8,052 nt of DNA from Bacteroidales bacterium (GTDB lineage Bacteria; Bacteroidota; Bacteroidia; Bacteroidales; UBA7960): positions 1-8,052 of the forward strand of contig PWNO01000090.1 of assembly GCA_003557765.1 (NCBI GenBank), written 5' to 3'. The notes below the pieces were generated by a model, which saw nothing but the letters and a program-made list of their open reading frames with translations, was not told the DNA's origin and did not search any database. Shown here in pieces: positions 7,104 through 8,052 of the stretch (position 1 is the stretch's first letter; each line of letters begins with the position of its first letter). The translations under genes were made by a program, and so were the position numbers.

Positions 7104-7111
7104 CAAAATTA
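7104..7111 (-). promoter_or_regulatory. Candidate -7 element of the radC promoter
   Basis: TAATTTTG on the minus strand matches the Bacteroidota -7 consensus TAnnTTTG and lies about 30 bases before the radC ATG, just after the tRNA unit terminator. No TTTG occurs 19-21 bases upstream; that place is taken by the terminator hairpin and its T-run. Only half the promoter is therefore supported. Confidence 0.4.
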
Positions 7112-7120
7112 TCAAACATA

Positions 7121-7152
7121 AAAAAAGACCCTTCTGTCGAAAGGTCTTTTTT
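7121..7152 (-). terminator. Strong intrinsic terminator after the rpsT/tRNA-Glu unit
   Basis: AAAAAAGACC (7121-7130) is a perfect inverted repeat of GGTCTTTTTT (7143-7152), a 10-bp stem with a 12-base loop. On the minus strand it begins one base after the tRNA-Glu discriminator base and ends in a run of T residues. The symmetry means it could act in both directions, but only the minus strand carries a transcript here. Confidence 0.85.
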
Positions 7153-7227
7153 GTAGCCCGTAGGGGATTCGAACCCCTGCTACCAGGATGAAAACCTGGC
7201 GTCCTAACCCCTAGACGAACGGGCCAT
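7151..7227. repeat. 77-bp exact direct repeat, copy 1 (contains tRNA-Glu)
   Basis: This segment is identical to 7578-7654, with a period of 427 bases. The identity covers the tRNA and five flanking bases and then stops sharply, so it reflects a duplicated tRNA gene and not a larger duplicated block. Confidence 0.95.
7154..7225 (-). tRNA. tRNA-Glu (anticodon TTC), downstream copy
   Basis: A 72-base cloverleaf read on the minus strand. The acceptor arm GGCCCGT/ACGGGCT has a G-U first pair. The anticodon stem CCAGG/CCTGG closes the loop TTTTCAT with anticodon TTC, which reads GAA and GAG. The T arm is AGGGG-TTCGAAT-CCCCT. The discriminator is A and CCA is not encoded, so it must be added after transcription. 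It lies 59 bases after rpsT and directly before the terminator. It is identical to the copy at 7581-7652. Confidence 0.97.
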
Positions 7228-7284
7228 TATTGATGATGCAACAATAGAATATATTGTAAAACTGCAACAAACGATGGTCATGTC

Positions 7285-7539
7285 CTATTGCATGCTGTTC
7301 ACATGCCTGGTAAGCTTCGACTTGAGATTTGCAGCCTTGTTTTTATGAATGACGGATTTTTTCGCCAACCGGTCTATAAGGGATACGACACGGGGTAATT
7401 TTTCCTGTGCTTCACTCTTTTCCTGGACATTGCGCAGGCTTTTCACCGCATTACGTGTAGTCTTTGCATAATAACGGTTTCTGAGCCTTTTGGCATTGTC
7501 CGAACGGATTCTCTTTTTTGCTGATTTATGGTTTGCCAT
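7285..7539 (-). CDS. rpsT: 30S ribosomal protein S20
   Basis: Small basic ribosomal protein of 84 residues that binds 16S rRNA early in assembly of the 30S subunit. The start MANHKSAKKRIRSDNAKRL and the later VIHKNKAANLKSKL are the S20 hallmarks, and the length is normal for the phylum. The protein is mainly helical and very rich in Lys and Arg. The ATG at 7539 has no Shine-Dalgarno. Two identical tRNA-Glu genes on the same strand flank it, 41 bases upstream and 59 bases downstream. One promoter (7682-7712) and one terminator (7121-7152) bracket the three genes, so it is probably cut from a mixed mRNA/tRNA transcript by tRNA processing enzymes. The stop is TAG. Confidence 0.98.
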   Translation of the reverse strand: MANHKSAKKRIRSDNAKRLRNRYYAKTTRNAVKSLRNVQEKSEAQEKLPRVVSLIDRLAKKSVIHKNKAANLKSKLTRHVNSMQ

Positions 7540-7577
7540 AATAAACCGTAATGATTAAAAATGAATGTTTTTGTTGC

Positions 7578-7654
7578 TTGTAGCCCGTAGGGGATTCGAA
7601 CCCCTGCTACCAGGATGAAAACCTGGCGTCCTAACCCCTAGACGAACGGGCCAT
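7578..7654. repeat. 77-bp exact direct repeat, copy 2 (contains tRNA-Glu)
   Basis: Identical to 7151-7227. The two copies bracket rpsT in the same orientation. Confidence 0.95.
7581..7652 (-). tRNA. tRNA-Glu (anticodon TTC), promoter-proximal copy
   Basis: It has the same 72 bases and cloverleaf as the copy at 7154-7225: anticodon TTC, G-U first acceptor pair, no encoded CCA. It is the first gene of the tRNA-rpsT-tRNA unit. Its 5' end lies about 30 bases after the -7 box of a near-consensus promoter, leaving a short leader for RNase P to remove. Confidence 0.97.
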
Positions 7655-7681
7655 CATCATGGATTGCTCCAAAAATGAGTG

Positions 7682-7712
7682 CAAATGTAAAATAAAATTT
7701 CTTTTCTACAAA
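7682..7712 (-). promoter_or_regulatory. Bacteroidota-type promoter of the tRNA-Glu/rpsT unit
   Basis: On the minus strand TTTG (7712-7709), 19 bases, then TACATTTG (7689-7682) match the -33/-7 consensus TTTG-N19-21-TAnnTTTG exactly. Transcription should start near 7675, about 20 bases before the tRNA. The spacer is AT-rich. Confidence 0.8.
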
Positions 7713-7717
7713 ATAGT

Positions 7718-7751
7718 TTTGCAAATTCCATTCATTTTGTTGTTATATTTG
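7718..7751 (+). promoter_or_regulatory. Candidate distal promoter of the lipoprotein gene
   Basis: TTTG (7718-7721) and TATATTTG (7744-7751) are 22 bases apart, one more than the usual spacing. This pair faces right and lies back to back with the tRNA/rpsT promoter. Its leader to the ATG at 7888 would be about 130 bases. Confidence 0.4.
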
Positions 7752-7813
7752 CCTTCGCAAAAAATGCTCTTTTTTAAATCAACATGATTAGCCTGTTGGT
7801 CATTAGTTTTTTT

Positions 7814-7821
7814 TATATTTG
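7814..7821 (+). promoter_or_regulatory. Candidate proximal -7 element of the lipoprotein gene
   Basis: A second TATATTTG box lies after an eight-T run, about 67 bases before the ATG at 7888. It matches TAnnTTTG, but no TTTG lies 19-21 bases upstream, so only the -7 half is supported. Confidence 0.4.
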
Positions 7822-7887
7822 TAATACCTAACGGACAGGAATATCATTTCAATCTCAATTTAGATTAACCAATACAAAGCTATTATT

Positions 7888-8052
7888 ATGAAAAAAATCA
7901 ACTTTAAGCTAATTGCTGTATTGCTTGTTACAGCAGGATTGTTTGCCAGCTGTGGTGTCAACAGGATGGTAAGAAACTATGATGAGGGGCTCAGGTATAC
8001 CCCGGAGACCAACCCTCTGGAAAATCACGGTGGCCAGGTGGCTGCCAATGTA
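7888..8052 (+). CDS. Predicted lipoprotein, N-terminal part (3' end outside the window)
   Basis: Fifty-five residues are visible from ATG at 7888 and the frame is open at the right edge. A basic start (MKKINFK) and a hydrophobic stretch (LIAVLLVTAGLF) lead to the lipobox FASC, with Cys22 as the lipidation site, so signal peptidase II processing and an envelope location are predicted. The mature part begins CGVNRMVRNYDEGLRY and continues TPETNPLENHGGQV. The 'TP...N.LE.H.G.V' pattern after the lipobox resembles Bacteroidota outer-membrane-associated lipoproteins with later repeat or OmpA-like domains. I recall this only loosely and do not name a family. No Shine-Dalgarno precedes the ATG. The gene is divergent from the tRNA/rpsT unit, across a 235-base AT-rich intergenic region with promoter boxes in both directions. 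Confidence 0.8.
   Translation, partial: MKKINFKLIAVLLVTAGLFASCGVNRMVRNYDEGLRYTPETNPLENHGGQVAANV

Noticed and set aside
7151..7654. The two tRNA-Glu repeats as attachment sites of an integrated element or as a CRISPR-like repeat
   Set aside because: Only the core gene rpsT lies between them, there is no integrase, and both copies are complete tRNA genes. Two copies 427 bases apart are not an array.

Overview
The window looks like core chromosome from a member of the Bacteroidota. The evidence is the 3' end of a gldD-type gliding motility gene, a Bacteroidetes-type pyruvate kinase and uracil phosphoribosyltransferase, a DUF7033-type polysaccharide deacetylase-like protein, start codons without Shine-Dalgarno sequences, and promoters of the Bacteroidota form (TTTG, about 19 bases, TAnnTTTG). 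A Bacteroidales/Marinilabiliales-like environmental lineage fits best, but I cannot fix the order. I see no phage, transposon, CRISPR or plasmid genes.

Layout, left to right. A partial gldD on the + strand (1-273) converges on a long block of minus-strand genes, which is read from right to left. In transcription order the block holds: tRNA-Glu, rpsT, a second identical tRNA-Glu, an intrinsic terminator, radC, a second terminator overlapping the radC stop codon, a DUF7033 polysaccharide deacetylase-like gene, a GNAT/FemAB-like acyltransferase gene, a 151-base structured spacer, upp, a FtsX/MacB-type permease gene and pyk. At the far right a + strand lipoprotein gene starts at 7888 and runs off the window. 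It is divergent from the tRNA/rpsT unit.

How the genes work together. tRNA-Glu and rpsT form a translation unit with a near-perfect Bacteroidota promoter and a strong terminator. The deacetylase-like and acyltransferase-like genes are 28-31 bases apart and probably act together on a cell-envelope or capsule polymer. upp (uracil salvage), the permease and pyk (last step of glycolysis) follow on the same strand, but their functions have no obvious link.

Two things stand out. First, upp carries an in-frame amber codon exactly where the family has the conserved Leu of the ILRAGL motif, while the rest of the gene is intact. Other genes here end naturally in TAG, so code reassignment is unlikely; a recent nonsense mutation or a base error is the best reading. 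Second, the spacer before upp holds three stem-loops within 97 bases and no recognisable promoter or U-tract, which suggests a structured leader. I found no convincing new multi-gene system.
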